DNA of 10,291 bases from the NCBI GenBank assembly GCA_024653405.1, contig JANLGB010000074.1, positions 1 through 10,291 of the forward strand. The letters run 5' to 3'. Both the position numbers and the translations under genes were made by a program. The DNA comes from Candidatus Saccharicenans sp. Its GTDB lineage: Bacteria; Acidobacteriota; Aminicenantia; Aminicenantales; Saccharicenantaceae. Shown one piece after another: positions 1 through 5,740 of this stretch; position 1 is the stretch's first letter; the number at the start of each line of letters is the position of its first letter. The notes beneath the pieces are model-generated. The model searched no databases. It was not told where the DNA came from and saw nothing but the letters and a program-made list of their open reading frames with translations.

Positions 1-527
1 TGCCGTCCTCCTTTCCCCCCAAACTTTTTTACCGTATCGCTAAAACGGTCTGTAAGGTCCCGGGGAAGTAAAAGAACCAGGCCCCTGGAGATTTTGATCA
101 TGGCCGGAGCTAGCCGCGAACCGATGATGGCCTCCCGCTGAAAATCAAAGCTCAGCATGGCCAGGATGATGACTGCCCCGATCAGCACACCCTTCAGCAG
201 GCCCAGAGCCCCACCCAGCAGGTGATTGGTCAGACTCAGTGTGCCCTTCATCAATTTGCTCAGGATGAAGCTGAGGGCCCAGCCGGCCAGGATTACCCCA
301 AAAAATATCAGCAGAAAGCTCAGGCCGTTCCTCCAGAAATCTGACTCAACCACCCTGAACAATTTCCAGGAAAGCCAGGTGTAGTACCTGGCGGCCAGGA
401 TCAGGCCGCCGACCACGGCCAGGAGGCCTATGACCTGCCGGATAAAGCCCTTGACCAGACCAATGACAAATGTAACCAAAAGAATGACCAGCAGCAGGCT
501 GTCCAGCCAGTTCAGGTGAATGAACAT
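1..527 (-). CDS. cvpA: CvpA family membrane protein, C-terminus cut by the window edge
   Basis: An open frame runs from an ATG at 527 to the window edge, about 175 codons without a stop. The translation is hydrophobic, with about four likely membrane helices. It begins MFIHLNWLDSLLLVILLVTF, followed by a GLVKGFIRQVIG stretch, which is the usual CvpA opening (D, then hydrophobic residues, then G-x-x-x-G-F-x-R). A later LLGGALGLLKGVLIGAVIIL helix and an SRLAPAM motif also fit the family. CvpA proteins are usually about 160-200 residues, so little is missing. The family is needed for colicin V export in E. coli, but its general role is unclear; it is an inner-membrane protein linked to envelope functions. 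The ATG shares one base with the stop of the upstream PHP gene (TGATG), so translational coupling is likely. Family call is fairly sure; function is not. Confidence 0.85.
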   Translation of the reverse strand, partial: MFIHLNWLDSLLLVILLVTFVIGLVKGFIRQVIGLLAVVGGLILAARYYTWLSWKLFRVVESDFWRNGLSFLLIFFGVILAGWALSFILSKLMKGTLSLTNHLLGGALGLLKGVLIGAVIILAMLSFDFQREAIIGSRLAPAMIKISRGLVLLLPRDLTDRFSDTVKKFGGKGGR

Positions 528-1411
528 CAGGCCCTTCTCTCTCTCAGCTTTTCCACCATAGAATAAGTTCCATTTTTAATCAAGCCAAAAGTTACTCCGG
601 GCTTGATCCGCCCGTGGAAATCAGACCCAGCCGTGACCACCAGGTCCAGTTCCTCGGCCAGCGCTCGATAATAATCAACTTCATTCTGGTCATGGTAGGA
701 AGTATAAACTTCCAGTCCCTGGAGACCGAGTTCCTTGAGGATTACCAGGTCATCACGGGTCGTCCTCTGAAAATAAGCCCCCGGGTGCGCGAGAACCGGC
801 ACCCCTCCGGTCAGCGGGGCCAGACGCAGGACTTCTTCCAGCGGAATATGCTGCTTCCGAACATAGGCCGGTGCTCCCTCGGTAAAAAAATCCTGATAGA
901 ACACATAAGGAGCTTTCGGCTGGTGATCCGCATCATAATATTTTTGCAGGCTAGGGTGCTGCCGGCTTTCTGGCTTGTCCAGCAGGATCTGGGCAATCTT
1001 CACCCCGAGCGGCGGAGTTTTCCCTGACTTTTCCCAGACTTCGTCCCAGTCTATATCCAGGCCGTTTTCCCGGAGCCTGGCCACCCTGGTCCGAGCTTCT
1101 TCCAGGCGGGAATTTTCCATCCAGCAAATTATGTATTTAACGGCTTCACTTTCCCAGTCAACAAACGGCAGCATCAGATGAAATTCCCGGGCGGCAAAAA
1201 TGGTGGTGACCTCAATGCTGGGTATGACTTCAACTCCGTGTCGTCGTCCGATTTCTATGGCTTCTGGATAGGCCCCGACCGTATCGTGGTCAGCGATGGC
1301 TATGGCCCTGAAACCCTCTTCCCGGGCCATCCCGACCAGTTCCTCGGGCGAATAGTCGCCGTCGCAGCTATAAGAAGAATGGAGGTGAAGGTCCACCCAC
1401 TCACTGATCAT
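527..1411 (-). CDS. PHP-domain metal-dependent phosphoesterase (TrpH/YciV-like)
   Basis: This 294-residue protein carries the PHP metal-binding motifs in order: DLHLHSSYSCDG (H9, H11, D17), ADHDT (D41-H42-D43), the PSIEVTT segment (E67), H78, AHPG (H209), and GSDFHG (D264, H266). These residues normally bind a cluster of two or three metal ions for phosphoester hydrolysis. Length and motif order match the TrpH/YciV group. E. coli YciV is RNase AM, a 5'-3' exonuclease acting on short RNA and 3',5'-bisphosphonucleotides; other relatives hydrolyse small phosphate esters, so the substrate here is open. The ATG at 1411 is the first start after an in-frame stop upstream, but no convincing Shine-Dalgarno precedes it. 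It lies 42 bp after purC on the same strand and overlaps the cvpA start by one base, so all three are probably one transcript. Confidence 0.88.
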   Translation of the reverse strand: MISEWVDLHLHSSYSCDGDYSPEELVGMAREEGFRAIAIADHDTVGAYPEAIEIGRRHGVEVIPSIEVTTIFAAREFHLMLPFVDWESEAVKYIICWMENSRLEEARTRVARLRENGLDIDWDEVWEKSGKTPPLGVKIAQILLDKPESRQHPSLQKYYDADHQPKAPYVFYQDFFTEGAPAYVRKQHIPLEEVLRLAPLTGGVPVLAHPGAYFQRTTRDDLVILKELGLQGLEVYTSYHDQNEVDYYRALAEELDLVVTAGSDFHGRIKPGVTFGLIKNGTYSMVEKLRERRA

Positions 1412-1453
1412 GGTCAGAATGAATCTATCTTTCTTTATTTATAATTGTATTGT

Positions 1454-2362
1454 TTATGGCAAATCAGATTTCCCGGTCAGCAACTGGTAAATTTCCAGGT
1501 AACGCCTAGAAGTTTGTTCTATGATTTCTTCAGGCAGAGCCGGCGGGGGCGGAGTCTTCCGGTCCCAGCCGGTGCTAATCAGGTAGTCGCGTACGAATTG
1601 CTTGTCCAGGCTGGGCTGGGATTTCCCCGGGGCATATTCGGCCAGCAGCCAGAAGCGGGAAGAATCAGGGGTAAACAGTTCATCTATCAGCAGGAGTTCA
1701 TTATTTTCGTCCAGCCCGAACTCAAACTTGGTATCGGCCAGAATGATGCCCTTGGAAATGGCATAGAGGCTGGCTTTCTGGTAGAGCTCCAGGCTGATCT
1801 TCCTGATCTTCTCGGCCAGCTCCTCGCCGGTAATCTTTTCCATTTCCTTAAAGGTGATATTCTCATCATGCCCGACATCGGCCTTGGTGGATGGAGTGAA
1901 GATGGGCTCTTCCAGACGGGATGATTCCCGCAACCCTTTGGGCAGCTTGATGCCACAGACCTTGCCTGTTTCCTGGTACTCTTTCCAACCGGAGCCCGAC
2001 AGGTAGCCCCGGACGACACACTCCACCGGGATAACTCTGGTTTTCTTCACCAACATCGACCTTTTTTCCAGCAGTTCGGCATAGGGATGGAGTTCAGCGG
2101 GGAAATCAGCCATTTCAGTAGAAATCAGGTGGTTGGGGCAGACCAGAGAGGTAAAATCAAACCAGAATCTGGAAATCTGGGTCAGGACCTTGCCCTTGTG
2201 GGGAATCAGGGAAGGCAGCACGAAATCAAAAGCCGAGATGCGGTCGGTGGCTACGATCAGCAACCTCTCTCCCAGGTCAAAAACATTCCTGACCTTGCCT
2301 TTCTTGAAAACCGGGAGGCCGGGAATTTCCACCTCACCCACAGGTTTCGTCTTAAATTCCAT
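1454..2362 (-). CDS. purC: Phosphoribosylaminoimidazole-succinocarboxamide (SAICAR) synthase
   Basis: PurC condenses CAIR with aspartate using ATP to give SAICAR, a cytosolic step of de novo purine synthesis. The 302-residue protein shows the family signatures: GKVRNVFDLGERLLIVATDR near the N-terminus (the nucleotide-binding hairpin), SAFDFVLPSLIPHKGKVLTQ, PVECVVRGYLSGSGWKEY in the middle, then LPKGLRESSRLEEPIFTPST and DENITF. The C-terminal half has the FEFGLDE and IDELFTPDSSRFW motifs. The length fits the longer (about 300-residue) class rather than the roughly 240-residue E. coli type. The start is well placed: AGGAG (2370-2374, minus) lies 7 nt before the ATG. A plausible promoter is upstream at 2409-2437. 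No other pur gene is in the window, so purC is separated from the rest of its pathway, at least on this side. Confidence 0.97.
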   Translation of the reverse strand: MEFKTKPVGEVEIPGLPVFKKGKVRNVFDLGERLLIVATDRISAFDFVLPSLIPHKGKVLTQISRFWFDFTSLVCPNHLISTEMADFPAELHPYAELLEKRSMLVKKTRVIPVECVVRGYLSGSGWKEYQETGKVCGIKLPKGLRESSRLEEPIFTPSTKADVGHDENITFKEMEKITGEELAEKIRKISLELYQKASLYAISKGIILADTKFEFGLDENNELLLIDELFTPDSSRFWLLAEYAPGKSQPSLDKQFVRDYLISTGWDRKTPPPPALPEEIIEQTSRRYLEIYQLLTGKSDLP

Positions 2363-2408
2363 TTACTCTCTCCTGAAAATACCAATGGCCAATCAAGATT
2401 GTTTTTTT

Positions 2409-2437
2409 ATCTTAACCAAAAAAACCATTTAAATCAA
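2409..2437 (-). promoter_or_regulatory. Probable sigma70-type promoter of purC
   Basis: Read on the minus strand, TTGATT (2437-2432) is followed after exactly 17 bp by TAAGAT (2414-2409). Each box matches 4 of 6 consensus positions. Transcription would start near 2402, giving a leader of about 40 nt that contains the AGGAG before purC. A second overlapping TTGATT lies 4 bp further upstream. No PurR-type operator or purine riboswitch fold was recognised. Confidence 0.4.
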
Positions 2438-2527
2438 TCAATTTGAAGCTGATTCTCCTCCAGGCTTTATAAGGCCATTGGCAGGATTCTTCCCACACAA
2501 GACAACAGCTGAAGTCGGGCTGAAAAG

Positions 2528-2555
2528 TCCGGGCCAGACCGGAAAATTACTCCGG
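2528..2555 (-). terminator. Weak hairpin, possible pgeF terminator
   Basis: Three alternating 5-bp elements lie between pgeF and purC. On minus the order is CCGGA (2555-2551), TCCGG (2543-2539), CCGGA (2532-2528), then CTTTTC. The second pair can form a GC-rich stem with a 6-nt loop just before the short U tract, 53 nt or more past the pgeF stop. The stem is only 5 bp and the U tract only 4, so termination would be weak. The rest of the 246-bp gap (2363-2608) shows no gene. Confidence 0.25.
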
Positions 2556-2608
2556 CTATTAAGATTCTATTCTCTTCTCTGGGAGATATCCCGGGCTCGG
2601 TTAACGGT

Positions 2609-3316
2609 TCAGGTCGACTTTTTAACTCCGATGAAATTGATCAGGCGCCGCTCTTTTTGCCTGTCCCGGCGGTAGGAATAAAGTTGCGGCTGACAGAAAG
2701 TGCAATGGTCAATCTGGATAATGTTTTCCGGCTTCAACCCCAGCTCCCGGGTCAGGAGCAGGCGGTTGGCTTCTCTGAGGTCAAGGTAGAACCGACCCTC
2801 TCTGGCAGAAGGAGAAAAGATCAGCTCGGTCTCAAAGCCGGCCTCAGCAAATTTTTCCCGCACTTCCGGACCGACTTCATAACAGCTCTTCTCAATGCAG
2901 GGGCCGAAAGCAGCCAGCAAGTTTTCAACCCGGCTGCCGCACCGCCGCTGCAACAGGTCAACGGCCACGGCCAGTATTTTCTGGTAGGTGCTGCGCCAAC
3001 CGCAGTGCACCGCAGCTACGGCCCGGTGGTCTTCATCCAGTAGCAGCACCGGCAGGCAATCGGCGGTCTTGACCACCAGGAGCAGCCCGGCCCGGGTCGT
3101 GACCAGACCATCTCCGGCCAGCTTCTTCCGGGGCAGATTTTCCAGGTAAAAGACGCGGCTCGAATGGAGTTGCTTCATAACCACCGGCAGAAAGGAAGCC
3201 AGCTCTTTCTCTTTTTTCAAACTTTCAAGGGTTAACCCGGCCAGGCCGAAACCATGTACCAGCCAGGGAAAACCCTTCAGCCGGGGTATAGAAATATATT
3301 TTTCGGGCTCAGTCAT
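2609..3316 (-). CDS. pgeF: Peptidoglycan editing factor PgeF (YfiH/laccase-domain family)
   Basis: This 235-residue protein belongs to the YfiH/YlmD (multicopper polyphenol oxidase-like) family. In E. coli PgeF hydrolyses wrongly built UDP-MurNAc-L-Ser and so keeps L-Ala at position 1 of the muropeptide; relatives also act as purine nucleoside phosphorylases or adenosine deaminases. Metal-site residues are in place: H51 in KQLHSS, C87 in KTADCLPV and H104 in AVHCGWRST, followed by GPCIEKSCYEVG (138-149), the YLDLREANRLLL segment and CTFCQPQLYSYRRD near the C-terminus. The N-terminus is unusual: after HGF (21-23) the normal T-R-x-G-G-x-S and following N-L-g-x-x-x-g-D-d stretch is replaced by a short GLAGLTLESLKK. 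HCGWRST also differs from the common H(C/A)GWRGT. Its promoter abuts the ATG. The family is certain; the exact substrate is inferred. Confidence 0.92.
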   Translation of the reverse strand: MTEPEKYISIPRLKGFPWLVHGFGLAGLTLESLKKEKELASFLPVVMKQLHSSRVFYLENLPRKKLAGDGLVTTRAGLLLVVKTADCLPVLLLDEDHRAVAAVHCGWRSTYQKILAVAVDLLQRRCGSRVENLLAAFGPCIEKSCYEVGPEVREKFAEAGFETELIFSPSAREGRFYLDLREANRLLLTRELGLKPENIIQIDHCTFCQPQLYSYRRDRQKERRLINFIGVKKST

Positions 3317-3324
3317 TTCCCATC

Positions 3325-3353
3325 TTTATAATCAACTCTGGTCTTTTTATCAA
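3325..3353 (-). promoter_or_regulatory. Near-consensus promoter of pgeF giving an almost leaderless mRNA
   Basis: On minus, TTGATA (3353-3348), a spacer of exactly 17 bp and TATAAA (3330-3325) form a strong sigma70-type promoter. The ATG of pgeF begins at 3316. With the usual 6-8 nt between -10 box and start site, transcription begins around 3317-3319, only 1-3 nt before the ATG. The GATGGGA in front of the ATG would then mostly lie outside the transcript. An 8-bp palindrome CGCTAGCG (3355-3362) sits just upstream of the -35 box. Confidence 0.7.
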
Positions 3354-3472
3354 GCGCTAGCGGCCTGGAGAATGCTGGAGAAACAGATTTCATCCTTACT
3401 GGCCCGGCTGAAAAGAAAGATAATAATGGCGCCAGCTCGGGACAGAAGATGCGGTTCCTTTGATTTCAGGTC

Positions 3473-3502
3473 TTTTAACTCCAGCCTTAAAACAGTTAAA
3501 AT
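3473..3502 (+). promoter_or_regulatory. Possible promoter/operator of the P1 peptidase gene (inverted repeat)
   Basis: A perfect 8-bp inverted repeat, TTTTAACT (3473-3480) and AGTTAAAA (3494-3501), is separated by 13 bp. Its left arm covers a poor -35 box (TTTAAC, 3474-3479) and its right arm covers a good -10 box (TAAAAT, 3497-3502), with 17 bp between the boxes. Transcription would start near 3509, leaving about 32 nt before the ATG at 3541, including the AAGGA at 3528-3532. The dyad could be a repressor operator, but it is AT-rich and could be chance. Confidence 0.35.
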
Positions 3503-3540
3503 AATAAAGTGCCTCTGCTACTCCTTTAAGGAAGAAAAAG

Positions 3541-4686
3541 ATGAAAATAGCGGCCATACTTTTTCTGGCTTCTCATTTCCTGGTGTTATCCGGCCTTTAT
3601 GCCGAAGAGTCTCGACCCCGGGTCCGGGAATTTGGGCTGAAGATCGGGGTGTTCGAGCCCGGTCCCCTCAATGCCATCACCGACGTGGCCGGCGTCCGCG
3701 TCGGGCACAGGACGATCATTGAGGGAAATAATATCCGGACCGGAGTGACGGCCATCATTCCCCATCCGGGGAACATCTTTCAGGAGAAGGTCCCGGCCGG
3801 TATCTATGTGGCCAACGGCTACGGCAAGCTCCTGGGGTACACCCAGGTGGAAGAGCTGGGCTATCTGGAAACACCGATAATCCTGACCAACACCCTGAGC
3901 CTGCCCGAAGCGGCGGCCGCCGTCATTGATTATATCCTGTCTCTTCCGGGCAACGAGCGGGTGGAATCAGTCAACCCGGTGGTGGGGGAGACCAATGATG
4001 GCTGGTTAAACGACATCCGGGCCAGGGCCGTCAAGAAGGAACACGTGCTGGAGGCCATCAAGGCCGCGGCCGAAGGCCCGGTGGAAGAGGGTTCGGTCGG
4101 AGCCGGCACCGGAACCACCTGTTTCAGCTTCAAGGGTGGAATCGGCACCGCTTCTCGCCGGCTCCCAGAAAGCCGCGGCGGCTGGACGGTGGGAATCCTG
4201 GTCCAGACTAATTTCGGTGGCGGCCTGCAGATTAAAGGCCTGGCGGTGGAAGAATTATTGAAAAAGGAATCGCCCCCGGACCGGCGCCCGGCCAGGGTCC
4301 AGGAAAATGGTTCCTGCATGATAGTGGTGGCCACCGATGCCCCGCTGGACAGCCGCAATCTTAAACGCCTGGCCAAAAGGGCTCTCCTGGGAATTGCCAG
4401 GACTGGCGGTTATTACTCCAACGGCAGCGGCGATTATGCCGTGGCTTTTTCTACCGCCCCTCAGGTTAGGTTAGTGGCCGGCCAACGCAGCCTGACCCAG
4501 AAAATAGAAGTCGTCCGCAATGAAGCCATGTCGGCTCTGTTCCAGGCTGCGGCCGAAGCTTCCGAAGAAGCCATCCTGAATTCACTTTTTAAGGCCACGG
4601 CAGTTACCGGCAAAGACGGCCACCGCTCTGATCCGCTGCCGCTCGACAGGTTGAAATTCTGGCTGGAGAAGTTCAAGGATGAATAA
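3541..4686 (+). CDS. Secreted P1-family (DmpA/BapA-like) autoprocessing aminopeptidase
   Basis: This 381-residue protein matches the P1 (peptidase family S58) fold: L-aminopeptidase/D-esterase DmpA and beta-aminopeptidase BapA. Visible motifs are the GPLNAITDVAGVRVGH opening (41-56), GVTAIIPHPGN (68-78), TPIILTNTLSLP (111-122), PVVGETNDGWLND (146-158), GSVGAGTGTTCFSFKGGIGT (184-203), VGILVQTNFG (217-226) and YYSNGSGDYAVAFSTA (291-306). The nucleophile should be S258 in NGSCMIVVATDAPL; the precursor is expected to cut itself between G257 and S258, making S258 the N-terminus of a small subunit. Residues 1-21 look like a signal peptide (hydrophobic core, Ala at 21), so periplasmic or secreted action is likely, whereas DmpA itself has none. 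AAGGA lies 8 nt before the ATG. It overlaps the following racemase gene by 8 nt. Substrates in this family are short peptides, including D- or beta-residues; which apply here is unknown. Confidence 0.92.
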   Translation: MKIAAILFLASHFLVLSGLYAEESRPRVREFGLKIGVFEPGPLNAITDVAGVRVGHRTIIEGNNIRTGVTAIIPHPGNIFQEKVPAGIYVANGYGKLLGYTQVEELGYLETPIILTNTLSLPEAAAAVIDYILSLPGNERVESVNPVVGETNDGWLNDIRARAVKKEHVLEAIKAAAEGPVEEGSVGAGTGTTCFSFKGGIGTASRRLPESRGGWTVGILVQTNFGGGLQIKGLAVEELLKKESPPDRRPARVQENGSCMIVVATDAPLDSRNLKRLAKRALLGIARTGGYYSNGSGDYAVAFSTAPQVRLVAGQRSLTQKIEVVRNEAMSALFQAAAEASEEAILNSLFKATAVTGKDGHRSDPLPLDRLKFWLEKFKDE

Positions 4687-5416
4687 GAAAACTACCAGAA
4701 CCGTGGGCATCCTCGGGGGCATGGGACCGGAAGCCACCGTCCGCTTCTTTGAGCTCATCGTCAAGAACACGGACGCGGCTGTCGACCAGGAGCACCTGAG
4801 AATTATCATTTATAATTTCCCCCAAATTCCGGACCGAACCAGGGCCGTGCTTTACGGCGGCCAAAACCCGGTACCTTGGCTGGTGAAAGGTCTGAAAGTC
4901 TTGGAAAAAGCCGGGGCCGAACTGGTGGCCATTCCCTGCCTGACGGCCCATTATTTTCTACCTGAACTCAGTCGTCGCAGCCGACTGCCGCTGCTTGACC
5001 TGGTGACCGAAACCGTTCGCTGGACCACTTCCAGCCTGCCGGGCATAAGAAAAGTCGGCCTGCTGGCCACTGAAGGAACGGTGGCTTCCGGAATTTTCCA
5101 TAAAGCTTTTGCCCGCCGTCAGGTCCAAGTGCTAGAGCCAGGGGCTGCCGGCCAGAAAAAGGTCATGGAAGCCATTTACGGCCGCCAAGGAATCAAGGCC
5201 GGGTTCACCGGGTCGGGGCCGGCCAGGCTGCTCCAGGAAGTGGCCGGAGAATTAATTAGCAGCGGGGCTCAGGCCATCATCGCTGGCTGCACTGAAATCC
5301 CCCTGGCGTTGAAGCCGCGACGGCTTCCTTTGCCCCTGGTGGACCCAATGAACATCGGGGCCCGGGCCCTGATCATCAGAGCCGGTGGCCGGCTCAGAGA
5401 GTGGCCGCTTCCTTGA
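4679..5416 (+). CDS. Aspartate/glutamate racemase family protein
   Basis: The 245-residue protein is a member of the Asp/Glu/hydantoin racemase superfamily, cofactor-independent enzymes that use two cysteines to move the alpha proton. It has the TVGILGGMGPEATVRFF opening (8-24) typical of aspartate racemases, the YNFPQIPDR segment (45-53), a first cysteine C87 in AIPCLTAHYF and a second, C204, in AGCTEIPLAL. The usual first motif is P-C-N-T-A-H; here Asn is replaced by Leu88, which may alter substrate binding. No signal peptide, so cytosolic. Its ATG lies inside the end of the peptidase gene (ATGAATAA, 8-nt overlap), implying coupled translation and a shared role, possibly converting D- and L-forms of acidic amino acids released from peptides. 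Its stop codon lies in the -35 box of the rpsU promoter. The family is sure; racemase activity and substrate are not proven. Confidence 0.88.
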   Translation: MNKKTTRTVGILGGMGPEATVRFFELIVKNTDAAVDQEHLRIIIYNFPQIPDRTRAVLYGGQNPVPWLVKGLKVLEKAGAELVAIPCLTAHYFLPELSRRSRLPLLDLVTETVRWTTSSLPGIRKVGLLATEGTVASGIFHKAFARRQVQVLEPGAAGQKKVMEAIYGRQGIKAGFTGSGPARLLQEVAGELISSGAQAIIAGCTEIPLALKPRRLPLPLVDPMNIGARALIIRAGGRLREWPLP

Positions 5417-5441
5417 CAAAATCCAGCTAATCAAGTATAAA
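5413..5441 (+). promoter_or_regulatory. Consensus sigma70-type promoter of rpsU
   Basis: TTGACA (5413-5418), a spacer of exactly 17 bp and TATAAA (5436-5441, continuing AAT) match the consensus at 11 of 12 positions. The start site would be near 5448, giving a leader of about 30 nt. The TGA stop of the upstream racemase (5414-5416) is part of the -35 box, so the two transcription units abut without a gap. Confidence 0.85.
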
Positions 5442-5460
5442 ATCACTGACTTTCCAGAAG

Positions 5461-5470
5461 TAAGGAGGTG
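5461..5470 (+). promoter_or_regulatory. Extended Shine-Dalgarno of rpsU
   Basis: TAAGGAGGTG, continuing GA, is complementary to essentially the whole anti-Shine-Dalgarno tail of 16S rRNA. Its AGGAGG core lies 9 nt before the GTG start at 5478. It is the most complete such site in the window and fixes the start of the S21 gene at an otherwise poor GTG codon. Confidence 0.9.
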
Positions 5471-5477
5471 AAATTTA

Positions 5478-5684
5478 GTGGCTTTTGTAGTTGTTGATGA
5501 CGGAGAAAGTCTGGAATCGGCACTCAGGCGATTCAAGAGAAGAGTTCAGCAGGAAGCGATCATCAAGGAGATCAAGAAGCACTCGGTTTACCTTAAACCC
5601 GGGGAAAAGCGGCGGCTGAAAGAAGCTCAGGCCAGAAAAAGAATGCGCCGCCGGCTCAAGAGAGAACGCGACTTCGAATATTGA
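5478..5684 (+). CDS. rpsU: Small ribosomal subunit protein bS21
   Basis: S21 sits on the 30S platform near the 3' end of 16S rRNA and the anti-Shine-Dalgarno, and is involved in translation initiation. The 68-residue, strongly basic product has the family pattern: a beta-like VVVDDGESLESALRRFKRRV opening, then EAIIKEIKKHSVYLKPGEKRRLKEAQARKRMRRR. Length fits the 60-70 residue norm. The start is GTG at 5478, supported by the extended Shine-Dalgarno just upstream. A consensus promoter lies 37 bp before the start. No terminator is visible in the 56 bp before lipA, so read-through into lipA is likely. Ends with an acidic/aromatic DFEY tail. Confidence 0.97.
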   Translation: MAFVVVDDGESLESALRRFKRRVQQEAIIKEIKKHSVYLKPGEKRRLKEAQARKRMRRRLKRERDFEY

Positions 5685-5740
5685 CCTTAATTCGGGAAAG
5701 TCTTCCTTAGCAGTCTGAATTTGGGAAAAGAGTAAGTGGG

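Noticed and set aside
3372..3722. Plus-strand ORF of 116 codons with a TGGAG before its ATG
   Set aside because: It runs about 180 nt into the well-supported P1 peptidase gene in another frame, and its product resembles nothing known.
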